From the NCBI RefSeq assembly GCF_023898315.1, contig NC_064619.1, positions 501,800,594 through 501,864,593 on the forward strand: DNA of 64,000 bases. The letters run 5' to 3'. The notes under the pieces were generated by a model. It searched no databases. It saw only the letters and a program-made list of their open reading frames with translations, and was not told the origin of the DNA. Source of the DNA: Schistocerca nitens. Taxonomy: Eukaryota; Arthropoda; Insecta; Orthoptera; Acrididae. Shown piece by piece: positions 53,291-64,000 of the stretch; position 1 is the stretch's first letter; the number at the start of each line of letters is the position of its first letter. Made by a program: the position numbers and the translations under genes.

Positions 53291-54346
53291 TGTTTACACA
53301 TGTCGTTTCCCTGAGTAATAAATGTGTTGTTATACGCCATAGTCACATAATTGTACTGTAATTAATTTCACTAATTGTAACTTTATTAAAATTCTAATTC
53401 CATCAATAAGTTTTGAATGTTAGAACTACGACCTTACTGCATGTGTGGGAAGTTGGGTGTAATGATAAAGCTCAAGATACTTACGAGTATGTAGTTACGT
53501 CACGGAAACAAAAATGGCTGCAGTTCAGTCGATGAAATGGATCATATATATTCAGTAACATTTCTAAAGGACGTTACGACCAATATTCTACTTGTAAAAT
53601 TTTCATTTCCCTAGAGCTTACCGCTCCAAAGTTTTACAGGATTGTGCATTATTTCATGATTAAGCGTTGTTCAAAGAGAAGGTCTGTTACATATTGTATG
53701 GTATTACAAAACAAAAGCCGAAAAGTGTGCACCCTAAAACATTTACATATTTTGAGGCACGAAATCACGCAGTCGCAAAATCCACTTAACGAAAAGGCGG
53801 CAGCGAATGCACTAGAGTTCTGTCAACAAATTCTGTCTGAAACTCTCCCATCCATTAAAAGGTCCTAATATTTCATCTTATGCTCCTTAAAAATCAGCTA
53901 GTGAAAAAATTTAAATGTTAAAAAGGTCTGTACTTAGTTTTATTATGATCTACATAATTTCTCATTGTTGCAAGAAAATTGTTGTATTTCATAGCAATCT
54001 TGTCTAACCAACGTGTCATGTCTGTAGAATAGAACTACTTTAAGTAAATCTGTGGTCACACAGAGTATTTATATTCAACGTTTCTGTACTTCATCTTGGC
54101 GACGATATATACGATTTTCAGCACTGACCACCAGTGAAGCAGGTTTCTTGCTTTATGCAGGTATTTACAGCGCTATATTTCGTGTCTTTGCTAGCTCTTA
54201 TATATTTTTGCATTTTTACAACATTATCACCTTCAGGTGCGTCTGCTGCAAGCGGATCTTAGAAACCATGATGATCGATCTTTTGCTCCGAAATACGTAT
54301 CAGAAATAGTAACCTGAGAAAACGACGGACTTACTCATAAAACATA
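53291..54346. other. No gene recognised
   Basis: AT-rich unassigned sequence. Open frames at 53644-53868 and 54052-54309 have no recognisable domain. Confidence 0.4.
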
Positions 54347-55684
54347 TACGAGGGTCACTCCAAAAGAAATGCACACTATTTTTTTTAAATCCATCTTTTA
54401 TTCTACATGTTTGAACGTTTTACAGCGTGTCGACACATCCTTTAGGAACTATATTTTCATTTCTCCACATAATTTCTATCTCTCCCAACTGCCTTACGCC
54501 ATCTTGGAACCATCGCCTGTATACCCGCACGGTAAAATTCTGGACCAACTTGTTGGAGCCACTGTTCGGCAGCGTGCACAAGGGAGTCACCATCTTGAAA
54601 CCTTGTTCCACGAAGAGAGTCTTTCAGTTTCCCAAAGAGATGATAGTCACATGGAGCCAGGTCAGAACTGAAAGGCGTGTGTTTCAGTGTCGTCCATCCG
54701 AGTTTTGTGATCCCTTCCATTGTTTTTTGACTGACATGTGGCCGTCCATTGTCGTGCAACAGCAAAACATCCTGCTTTTGCCGATGTGGTCAAACAAGAC
54801 TCAGTCGAGCTTGAAGTTTCTTCAGTGTCGTCACATATGCATCCGAATGTATGGTGGTTCCACTTGGCATGATGTCCACAAGCAAGAGTACTTCGGAATC
54901 GAAAAACACAGTAGCCATAACTTTTCCAGCAGAAGATGTGGTTTTGAATTTTTTTCTTGGGTGAATTTGCATGGTGCCACTCCATTGATTGCCTCTTCGT
55001 CTCTGGTGATTAATGATGGAGCCATGTTTCATCACCTGTCACAATTCTTCCAAGAAATCATCTCGACCATTCTCGTACTGTTTCAAAAGTTCGCTGCATA
55101 CCGTTTTTCTTGTTTCTTTGTGAGCCACTGTCAACATCCTGGGAACCTACCTGGCACAAACCTTTTTTAAAGCAAACATTTTCGGTATTCTGCAAACACT
55201 TCCTTCCCCTATCCCAACGTAGCGTGACAATTCGTTCACTGTGATGCGTCTGTCAGCAGTCACCAATTCGTTAACTCCCTGCACATTGTCTACAGTGTGT
55301 GCAGAACGAGGCCTGCCGCTGCGAGGACAATCCTCAATATTGCCGTGCCCGCTTTCATCACGTAACCTGCTTGCCCATCGACTAACTGTAGTGCGATCGA
55401 CAGCTGCATGTCCATACACCTTTTTCAACCTCTTGTGGATGTTTCCCACTGTCTCGTTTTCACAGCACAGGAATTCTATCACAGCACGTTGCTTCTGACG
55501 AACGTCAAGTGTAGCAGTCATCTTGAAGACATGCTGTGACGGCGCCACTCACGGGAACAGGTTGAACTAAGTTTGAAAACAAGCGGGAAGGATGTATCTA
55601 CACACAGTAAAACTGTCACACATGCAGAAAGAAAACTGTATTATTACAAGACTGTTCTGCATATTTTTTGGAGTGACCCTCGTA
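54347..55684 (-). mobile_element. mariner transposon, decayed
   Basis: 1.34 kb between TA dinucleotides with terminal repeats beginning 'cgagggtcactccaaaa' at both ends (17 identical bases, then diverging). The minus-strand transposase is split over frames, so it is dead but structurally whole. Confidence 0.93.
54457..55548 (-). pseudogene. mariner transposase (DD34D), frameshifted
   Basis: N-terminal part 55548-55147: 'QRAVIEFLCCENETVGNIHK', 'VDRTTVSRWASRLRDESGHG' and the basic 'RSGRPRSAHT'. The middle, near 55035-54790, has 'EKNSKPHLLLEKLWLLCFS', with the first acidic residue of the usual WDxxG block lost. C-terminal part 54765-54457: 'LLHDNGRPHVSQ' with the second D, then 'PFSSDLAPCDYHLFGKLKDS' with the last D. 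Thirty-four residues separate the two, the mariner spacing, and YSPDLAPSDYHLF is the typical form. At least two frame changes. Confidence 0.9.
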
Positions 55685-56461
55685 TTTTCCCTGTCTCTGT
55701 GTGCCAGGTGAAATCATAATGGATTTGTTTAAGAAAAGGTTAGTTTTTCACTGATCTTCTCGACTATGTGACTAACAGTACAAACGTTTTTCGTAGATGA
55801 TCTTCGTCTGTAAAATGTAATACGTTGTTTGTACTGTTGCTGTATCTCAGTAACTCCAGATGAGGTGACAAAAGACAGCTAGACCGTAGGTATCGTGCGG
55901 CGGGAGTTCGTTGGTTACTCGTGAACGCTCCCTCCCAGAAATTCCCAAACGTTATCAGGCGACGGCGCCTGCAGTAACTCGGCAAACTTTGCATGTCGGG
56001 AAGACAGAACAAAGCCTCAGACGGGCAGAATGCGTTGTAAGCGTTTCCTCTGGGGATGCCCATAAAACGCTGCAGACACCATTCCGCCGCCCGACATCTT
56101 CAGGGAGGAAGCGAGAGCGAAAGGTCCTTTCTCCCCTTTAATATAAATTCGCGGCCCCAAGGATCGGTATGAGTAATGTGCCAGTAATCTTCTATTCCTT
56201 TTGGAAGCCTTCCATTTGCAGAATCCCCTTAAAGTTTGAAGGAGGTCCGCAGCGCAGGGCGCACGCAGTGGATATTCGGCTTCGCGCCGTGCCTTACGTC
56301 CCCCCACCCTCCCCTCCACCCCCAACCACTCCTTTTACTACTTCCTCCTACTGCCTGTGGGTGGCACAGGAAGAGTGGCGGGAGGCGGAGGGAAGTATTA
56401 AATTGAGTCCCGCCACTGGCACGCATAATAATCCGCAGTCCGGATATTGGTGAGGGAGCGG
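55685..56461. other. No gene recognised; GC-rich approach to a promoter-like site
   Basis: The first ~200 bp is AT-rich. From ~55890 GC content rises and stays high up to the CCAAT/TATA pair at 56462. Open frames here have no known domain. The sequence might be upstream regulatory DNA of a host gene. Confidence 0.35.
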
Positions 56462-56482
56462 CCAATCAGCACAGCTATAAAA
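56462..56482 (+). promoter_or_regulatory. CCAAT plus TATA core promoter candidate
   Basis: CCAAT at 56462-56466 and TATAAAA at 56476-56482 predict transcription starting near 56507, where GC-rich 'agcagcgccgccgcagagca' follows. The first ATG downstream (56554) opens only a 20-codon frame, so a coding exon would have to lie beyond a splice. The locus is interrupted ~270 bp downstream by a nested transposon. Confidence 0.4.
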
Positions 56483-57069
56483 GTGATATAGAGCCGCGCA
56501 AAGGAAGCAGCGCCGCCGCAGAGCAGAGACCTCTGTGCGAGGTCAGACGCACTATGACGAAAGTGTCGCTTGGAAGTGAATGCGTACCGAGAGGACGGGC
56601 AGAGAAGCTCGGCTGAGCTACTGTGCTGTTGCGTGACCTGACTGCACTTGGTGGCGGGATTTGTTCTCCCTAGAGCCGGTGTGGGATTCCCGAGAAAGCG
56701 TCAACACAGCTGCACCCACTGAATATCCATGAGAAACAAGCGTTCGACGAGATCTTGCTGCTCGATAAACATACAGGGTCACCCAAAAGTCCATTAACAC
56801 TTGAAAATTCAACACCTCAGAGAATAATGTACCAGGTGATCAAAAAGTCAGTATAAATTTGAAAACTTAATAAACCATGGAATAATGTAGATAGAGAGGT
56901 AAAAATTGACACACATGCTTGGAATGACATGCGGTTTTATTAGAACCAAAAAACAACAAAGTTCACAAAGTGTCCGACAGATGCCGCTGGACAGCAAAAC
57001 GTCAGTGACTGCGCATGACAATCGTGTATAAAAGGAGCTGTAAAGAGAGAGAGAATCAGATGCGCCAGT

Positions 57070-57778
57070 ATGTTGACGTTACCTGAAAAGGCGCTTTTAG
57101 TGAAGCTGTATGGGGAAAGTGCTAGTTCAGCCTTACGATCCTATCGCCATAGGAAGGGGATTTGAACGGGTAAAGGTCCGTTGACAAATGCAGCTGTGGC
57201 GAGAATGATTTCGAAGTTCGAAGCCACGGTTTGTTCAGACGATAGACCCCGTATTGGCCGACCGAGCACAAGGCGTAATGCTGCCGAGACAGTTCAGGAA
57301 GAAATGGAGACTGTAGCGGGTTCGTCTATGCACGGGGAAGTCAGCGCTCGTGCAGTCGCACGTCGCACCGGCATTCTACACACTACTGTTTGGTTGGCAC
57401 TGAGGCGTACCCTCCGATGCTATCCGTACAAAATCCATCGGCATCATGAACTGTTACCCGGCGATTTAGTGAAGCGGAGGGCATTTGCGGTGGGGGCGTT
57501 TCAAAAGATGGCGGAAGATGACGATTGGTTGAGTAATGTGTTGTGGACCGATGAAGTTCATTCCACGCTCTGAGGGTCTGTCAACGCCCACAACTGCAGA
57601 ATTTGGGCTACCGAAAATCCTAGAACTGTCGTGGAAGCTCCACTGCACGACGAGAAAGTCACGGTATGGGTTGGACTTACCACGTCTACCGCTATCGGGC
57701 CTTTTTTCTTCGAGGAAATGCGTGAGTCAGGTTTTGTAAATGCTACCGTGACGGGTGAGGGGTACGCCGATATGTTAC
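57070..57778 (+). pseudogene. mariner-like transposase, inner element, broken and 3'-truncated
   Basis: Starts MLTLPEKALLVKLYGESA (57070); an in-frame TGA follows, then LTNAAVARMISKFEATVC, 'RPRIGRPSTRRN' and 'ARRTGILHTTVWLALRRTLR'. The DDE core starts 'DDDWLSNVLWTDEVHS' (first D in TDEVH, usually TDEAHF), then a frame change leads to 'VNAHNCRIWATENPRTV', 'VTVWVGLTTSTAIGPFFFEE' and 'YADMLQ'. The second and third acidic residues are missing, because sequence from 57779 is SINE. Confidence 0.85.
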
Positions 57779-57908
57779 AAATGGCTCTGAGCACTATGCG
57801 ATTTAACTTCTGAGGTCATCAGTCGCCTAGAACTTAGAACTAATTAAACCTAACTAACCTAAGGACATCACACAGATCCATGCCCGAGGCAGGATTCGAA
57901 CCTGAGAA
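57779..57908 (-). mobile_element. SINE (family A) fragment inside the inner element
   Basis: Tail-first: 'aaatggctctgagcactatg', 'cctaactaacctaaggacat', 'gcccgaggcaggattcgaac'. It stops at the B box, so the A-box side of the head is missing. It lies exactly where the transposase C-terminus should be. Confidence 0.92.
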
Positions 57909-58822
57909 CGCGCATCTGATTCTCTCTCTCTTTACAGCTCCTTTTATACACGATTGTCATGCGCAATCACTGACGTTTTGCTGTGCAGCGGCATCTGTCG
58001 GACACTTTGTGAACTTTGTTGTTTTTGGTTCTAATAAAACCCCATGTCATTCCAAGCATGTATGTCAATTTGTACCTCTCTATCTACATTATTCCGTGAT
58101 TTATTCAGTTTTCAAATTTATACTGAGTTTTTGATCACCCGGTAGATAGAGAGGTAAAAACTGAAACACGTGGTTGAAATGACATAAAGTGCACAAAATG
58201 ACCAACAGACTGTTAGCAATAATTACGTTTATAAATGATTCTTCCCGAAGTCGATGTTCTTAATAACAAAAGCTCGACATCTCGGCCATCACTGACCAGC
58301 AGCACCTGTAGTCAAGGAAGAATGTTGTGAGCAGCACTGCACAGCATATGAATAAGTATAATGAGAAATCGCCGTCAGATGTTGTCTTTGAGCATCCCTA
58401 ATGAGGTCGGACGATCTTGTTAGACCTGTTGACCTCAGATAACCTGGCAGCCAATTGTCACACGGACTGAGATCTGGGAACCTGAGGGGCCAACCACGTC
58501 GGACAAGGCGGCTCATCACGCGATCTTCACCAAACTTACGTGCGCTATATGGGGTGAAGCGCCATCCCGCATAAAAGCCGTACCTTCCAGCCACGCTACG
58601 GATTATCTGACTCGCTCTCTCACTACAGATCATTTTATACGCAATTCTCATGCAGCGTCACTGACTTCTTGCTGTCTAGCAACATCTGTTGGCCATTTTT
58701 TGCACTGGTTTTTCGTTTCAACAAAACCGTATAACGTTTCACGCACAGGTATCAATTTATACCTCTCTACCTACACTCTTCCGTGAATCAGCGCATGTGT
58801 TAACGGATTTTTGGGTCACCAT

Positions 58823-58885
58823 GCACTTTTAAAGGATTTATATGGAGCTCAGAGATTCTTCCATGCACTTTTAAAGGATTTGTAG
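58823..58885. repeat. Short tandem duplication
   Basis: 'atgcacttttaaaggattt' occurs at about 58823 and 58864, a period of ~41 bp, directly at the right edge of the outer mariner-like element. Confidence 0.85.
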
Positions 58886-58969
58886 GATTCTGTCGACATA
58901 AAGACTAAAACCACCACGAAGGACGACAAATAACAAAATTTACTTATTGTCCGTATACAGTCTAGCAGA

Positions 58970-59930
58970 CTGAAAATTAATATAAAGGCCTCCCGCCTCT
59001 GGTAACAACGGCTCTAGCCCGAGTGTGTGCCATATCGAAATGAGATTGAATGATAATTACGGCTATGCCAGTCCACGCTGTCTTACTTCATTAGTCGTAA
59101 TGGATGGCGAATGGTAGGGCGCCAGTCTCTCTGCAACTCGTGGCCAGATGTTTTTATGGGGTGTGGGATACGGAGAATATTCTAGGCAGAGCAACTTGAA
59201 GCACCGTCTGCATCAAGGTAAGTCAGAACAGCATGGGCAACATGCGGTCCTGTGGCATCTGGTCTTACGACATTTTGTTGAAAGATAACGTCATGGAGAT
59301 GTTGAAGGTAGAGGACAGTCACCAGCCTTACGACGTAACAAAAGCTGTCGACATTACCGGCTATGTGAAATAGATTGCAATGCGTAGCTAATGGCTCTCC
59401 GTACCATCACGCTAGGTTGCGGAACCTTACGACGACGACAAATGTTATCTGGCGACGTTCGTTGTCCTCGGAATCTCCACACATGGCACATCCATTGTGT
59501 TACTGCACACAGAATCTGGATTCGTCGGAAAACCACCCTTATGTCCCGTGCTGTTGTTTGGGTTACCAGTGCGTGACAGCCCGTGTCGCCCCGGACGACA
59601 TGGCACAGCGTGGATACTTCTCTTGCTACAAACGAACTTCTTTCCTGACCCAAGGTACGTGGCATTGCTGTTCTGTCCTAGACAGTCGAGCGAAAATATG
59701 TCTGTCCTCTCAGGCGCTAATCGCAAAGGCCCTGTCTGGGTTCAGCTTGGGGTAGAGTACTGCCCCCCTGAACCAATTGACTTCGTATTCGCATGACTGT
59801 CGCGTGATCATAACCGACGTGAGCAGCAGTATCGTGCATCTGCAGACCACAGTCTCAAAATGCCACGATTCTGGGCTGTCGTATTCCAATAGGTGCCGTG
59901 TATTCTTACACTGAGAGGCACCCACATGCC
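58970..59930 (-). mobile_element. Tc1-like transposon fossil (family 4)
   Basis: The minus strand shows 'VWRFRGQRTSPDNICRRRKV' and 'PQPSVMVRRAISYALQS', matching the WRRRGERY...QPGVMVWGAISY block of Tc1 transposases, with 'FRRIQILCAVTQW' in place of DESRFCV.... Downstream debris (59150-59300) fits the D..RPH to SP....W region only loosely. No terminal repeats are visible, and the ends are approximate. Confidence 0.65.
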
Positions 59931-62900
59931 TTGCTCATACTGTGGCATCAAGCAGTCAGGCCTGCAAGATGAGTGGTCTGCCAAGCGAGTGGATTAATTC
60001 TTATTTATCGAGTAACATGAACTCTCGTACTCACAATTAAGTTACAAATTATCCTCCTGTAAAAATAATACGTAACGGAAACGCTCATCTGACTATCAGT
60101 AATTTACAGAACTCGGAGTGTTCACTACGCACTGGCAATATCACATTTTCTTTTTTTATTTGACGGCTTTTATCAACACGTGGCCAACGCACTGAATATG
60201 AGTGGCGCACACATTATAAATTCTGGATATCATGACAACATACAATTTGAAGGAAAAGGCCACTAATCTTTTTCTTTTCACTATCTTATTTATTCCGATA
60301 AATTCTATAACCTAAACACACAAATTCTATAACCTACAACAATAACACATGAGAAATTCCGCCCAGTGGGCATGGCTTTACATTGGTGAATCTCTATCTT
60401 ATGGTCTCGTAATTATTTAACGCTACAGTGCACTTTCTGGATAGGATGGTGGATCTTTTATTATTTCTCACACTTCGACTCTCACAATCATCATCACCAA
60501 ACTTTCCTCCAGACCGAGCAGTCCAAAAGGAACATGCATAACCCACTACCTCTGAAACTACCTTGCTACTCTCCCATGCAAACCACACATACTTAAATTA
60601 CATGACATACACCACACTGCAACATGAAATACAACACAGGGAATAGTCACAACATTATCACTTTCAGCTTTCCCACTTCAATTAATATTTATCCCAGTTT
60701 CACACGACACTGCCCCACTTCGTAATTCTACTTTCCTACTATGAACTCTGGAGATATATGCACGTCTTCCTGTGCAATGCAAGCCAAGTGGCGTTGCTGG
60801 ATAGACGGCTGACTCACCTTGTTTCTCTCTCAGAGTATTTTAGTTTGAATCAAGTGTCACACGGAAACATATCTCGCAAAGTAATATTAAGAACATATTC
60901 ATCACACACACGAGTCCTCAACTGATACCATGGACGAGTACTTCTCTTTATCCTTTGTCTCATACACAGATTGAGACTCACACAGTACTCACCACGCGGA
61001 AGTACTCGCCTCTAATTTCAAGTCCTGCACACGCTATTTCTTAAATATTTCAACTTATAGTACACACGCTAGTAATTCAGCTTAACTTAAGCACACAGAA
61101 GTATTTCAACTTATTGTACACACGCTAGTAATTCAGCGTAACTTAGGCACACGGAAGTATTTCAACTTATTGCTACACATGGTTTCATTGTGACCATTGG
61201 TCACTTCCGAAGATTACTACGATTCCATCAATATTACCTGCCTGATACTTAATTCTCCCCACAAAAGTTCCTGAAATAGAGAAATTATTATTTCAAACTA
61301 CTCTTAAATATTCCACATGCATACCATGTCTCTGCTCTTTTGTCTTTACGGAGCACACCTAAAACAGGTCTTAACAGTACAAGATCCAGCGGCAGAGTGC
61401 TGAAGCATGGCCGTTCTTCAGGTCTTCTCGCACCTCTGACGAAGTGGGGGAGCACCCTGCTACCGTATTGGTCAGCCACATTTCAGGCGCTCAAAGCTCA
61501 GGTAAATTTCATCTCTTTGGTCCCACCAAAGGTGGCCAAAGGATCGTCTCAAAGATGATCGTATATTCACATTCACTATCTGCGGTTAGCAGACGACCAT
61601 ACATTCATTCATTTCACAGATCTCACCAAACTGGATGTAGGGATTTATTTTGTGGGAGTGCACATGTGATCAATTAAATAAATAAATTGTCATTCTTTCC
61701 CACACTGGTATCCGGCTTCACTGTATTAATTGAAATTGAGTTATTATTAGAGAGAAATGTGTTGTTCTGACAAAAATAATGAAGTATGTTGTACCTATTT
61801 TCAATGTCGGGCAGTACTGTACCCTTTCACCACCGGCTACCCATGCAGAAAAAAATGGCACGGTACTATTCTTGCAATGCGAGGGTAGTTCCGAACATTT
61901 TTTTAAGAAAGCTGTATTAGAACAAACGCAGCAAGTCATCAAAATAACCAGGAGGAGACCTTAGCGCCTGGTGACCTCAAATAGACGACCAAATGCTCTT
62001 ACTTTACCAAATTTTTGACACAGTTGTTGCATTATTGTACTCTTCACAATCCGGAGTAACGCACACATACAAATTTACAACAATCCACATGACAAATAAA
62101 ACATTACATCATACAAATAAAAAATAATGTTGAGATAAAAATTTGCTTAGTTACTGGGATCTTCGTTATTTTTATGAGTAATCTCAACTTCACTAATTCT
62201 ATGACAAAAAAAATACTAATTGTCCTCATGAAATTTTAAATAGCTCACCATCCAAACACAGAACAAGTAATCCGACATTCATAAATTGCGTTGTAATAAT
62301 CTTTTACACGGCAATGTCTAAATACAAAACAAAATCAACAAAAGAAAAAATTGCGTACACTAGTTCCATGTATAATGTCAGGCTCCTTACCATTACTCTA
62401 AAATATACATCAAACGTACAGAGAAATAAACCTGAGAAGAAAAACAATGATATGTACCACAAGTTACATACTGGTTACGTAATATAGTTCATCTAATACA
62501 TCATGTCATACCTCATTAACTATCATCACTTAAGCAATTGCCACCACTACTCGACTGTGAGTTTAACCTTATCCTTGTCCACCAGTACAAATACCTGCTG
62601 CTGAGCTAGTCAGTCCATCAACTTTGATCAATACACGCAGTAAATAGTTAGCAATAAGTGCTTGAATCCACCAGTAGCTCTCGTATCTTACTCTACTGCT
62701 CATTTCTCTGTTGTTACACATTTAGATGACAAGAACTTGCATTTCGACTAGCCTTCGTTACACTTTAATGTGAAATATCACCACTGTGATAATGCAAATA
62801 AGTGGCTTCAGTCAACACACCAACAAGATCATTACTGTCCACGACATCAAAATGCATCAGTTAATTCTGATATTTGTTGTGCAATGCAAACTCTTGTCCC

Positions 62901-64000
62901 CTGTGACAACCTTACTGACCAATGCAACAAGAGCCGCTACATTAGTATTGCACCACTGGCTAATAATTAAAGCATCATTGTACCAACTATTCTAATAAAC
63001 ATGTTATGTGTACTTGATAACCCAGAACAAACAAGAAAAACACACTAACTATTCTAAACACAAATGTTAATAAAATACTATTACACTTGCTGTCCCTTCA
63101 GGAATGAAACATATAAAAAAATTTACTCAATTACAAGTACAAATACATTATTCCCTATCTTGCGAGTCACACAGAATCATTTCATTCTGTGATTTTCTTG
63201 GGGTCAAAAAAGTTGCTGACAGGTTCCCTAGAAACACTGTCTCGGTGTCAAAGCTCTCCCATGGTTACCCGGAGGAAAGTCTTTAGGTCACTCAAATCGG
63301 CATTTTGATCACGCACTGAACAGTAAACTGTATCTCACATTAAACACAAATGTCATAGTCACTCTCAGAGTACCATCCACACGAATCTGGTTGTCCAGAA
63401 ATGGCCCTACACTACTATTACCCGCGGTTCTGTCCTTTCAGTTCATGGTGTAATTAAAAGTCGTAAGTTCCAACAAACCGCACTTATTCCCGCACCAATT
63501 AAAGAAATGTCTCCTACTACAAATGCAAATGCCAATGTCCCACTTTAGTTTCTTGCGTTCATACAATAATTAGTCACCAAACGACAACTGTCCTCTTTAA
63601 GTATACCAAGCGTCCCACATGCAATTCACAAAGCACACTTAACAAGTCACTGCCAAAAGTTTATGGATCCACCGTTCAGTGGTCAAGACAAAACAAAACA
63701 ATCATCCTGTCTGCTAAAGACAAAATCTTTTCCACCACACACAACATGGGAACACCAGTCCTTCGCTTTCCACCTTATGGAGACATACGAGCAGTCATCT
63801 TGCTTCACGGCTCCACAGTCCAGTACTAGTTAATAGTTGCTGGTAAAAAATGCCCGCCGGGCTCTGCCGCGCATCGTTCATTCTGCCGTGGCGCCGCCGC
63901 GCGAGCCGTTGAGCAGAAGAAACCACCCGCTGTTGCCTCCGCAGGATACTTTCCCCAGTTGTAAGGGTGGCGGAACTTATGAATGGCCAGTGGTACGCGC
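59931..64000. other. No gene recognised
   Basis: About 4 kb with no transposase, RT or SINE signature that I recognise. It is AT-rich with C-rich stretches on this strand to ~63830, then GC-rich at 63850-63920 ('tgccgtggcgccgccgcgcg'). Composition suggests antisense of a transcribed, untranslated region or an unfamiliar repeat. Open frames are short. Confidence 0.35.
61043..61175. repeat. 56-bp tandem repeat, about 2.4 copies
   Basis: 'tatttcaactta' recurs at about 61046, 61102 and 61158, with 'cacacgctagtaattcagc' between. The first copy is the most diverged. Confidence 0.9.

Larger units (their letters stand above)
56830..58144 (+). mobile_element. mariner-like element with ~230-bp inverted repeats (inner)
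   Basis: TA-bounded. The arms run about 56832-57064 and 57911-58142, starting 'ccaggtgatcaaaaagtcag' and, from the right, 'ccgggtgatcaaaaactcag'; they include 'tgtccgacagatgccgctg' against 'tgtccgacagatgccgctgc'. It interrupts the left arm of the outer element at a TA. The transposase C-terminal half is replaced by a truncated SINE. Confidence 0.88.
56774..58822 (-). mobile_element. mariner-like element with long inverted repeats (outer)
   Basis: Ends 'cagggtcacccaaaagtcc' on the left and, read from the right, 'ggtgacccaaaaatccgtta'. The inverted similarity continues for over 150 bp ('gatagagaggtaaaaactg' against 'ggtagagaggtataaattg'). Between 58289 and 58651 the minus strand holds a transposase C-terminus, 'RRGWPLRFPDLSPCDNWLPG', where W-P-R-S-P-D-L-x-PCD-x-LWG is the family pattern. 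The left arm is split by a related element (56830-58144). Confidence 0.8.

Noticed and set aside
59931-64000. Possible LTR retroelement or large untranslated region
   Set aside because: Looked for terminal repeats and gag/pol motifs and saw none; left unassigned.

Overview
This window reads as repeat-rich, gene-poor insect genomic DNA, almost certainly from an orthopteran and most likely a locust of the genus Schistocerca. The basis is recognition from memory of several SINE families that are abundant in that genus: a Leu/Ser-like tRNA SINE whose tail contains 'gagccatttgaacca', a SINE containing 'ccgagactcgaactcggg', and a SINE with a 5S rRNA head. No database search was possible. I see no complete host gene. 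One likely host terminal exon lies on the minus strand at 7540-7806. Two promoter-like patches lie at about 22221-22292 and 56462-56482. I recognise no LTR retroelement, endogenous virus, Polinton, rRNA gene, functional tRNA gene or CRISPR array.

Layout. 1-417 is a 31-bp minisatellite. 1-12.5 kb holds SINEs (with clear target-site duplications at 3831/4049, 4205/4539 and 6154/6411), a Tc1-like fossil split by a SINE, the candidate host exon, a truncated Tc1-like copy and a TTAA-flanked element with a Mutator/Kolobok-type transposase remnant. 13302-14727 is a complete-looking Tc1-like transposon with an uninterrupted 330-residue transposase. 15.7-21.7 kb holds another Tc1-like fossil, a piggyBac-like element with TTAA ends, and one Tc1-like element inserted in a second, with deletion. 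26.1-32.9 kb contains two Penelope-like retroelement (PLE) copies in opposite orientation, each with a fossil hammerhead-like ribozyme motif, and each interrupted by younger elements.

33.2-40.6 kb is a four-layer nest: a long inverted repeat holds a TTAA-flanked element, which holds a SINE, which holds a near-complete 5.5-kb LINE with ORF1, ORF2, an A-rich tail and a short target duplication. 42.1-48.5 kb has two more LINEs of the same broad group, separated by a SINE array that ends in an inverted unit. 50.0-51.3 kb is a CR1/L2-like LINE fragment containing a 114-bp internal duplication. 51.3-60 kb has further SINEs, a mariner (DD34D), a nested pair of mariner-like elements with very long terminal inverted repeats, and a Tc1 fossil. 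From 60 kb to the end I can assign almost nothing except a 56-bp tandem repeat.

Nothing here works together as a pathway. The window is a stratified record of mobile-element activity, and its main interest is the order of insertions, the ribozyme-bearing PLEs, the 5S-derived and head-swapped SINEs, and a few structurally odd LINE copies.
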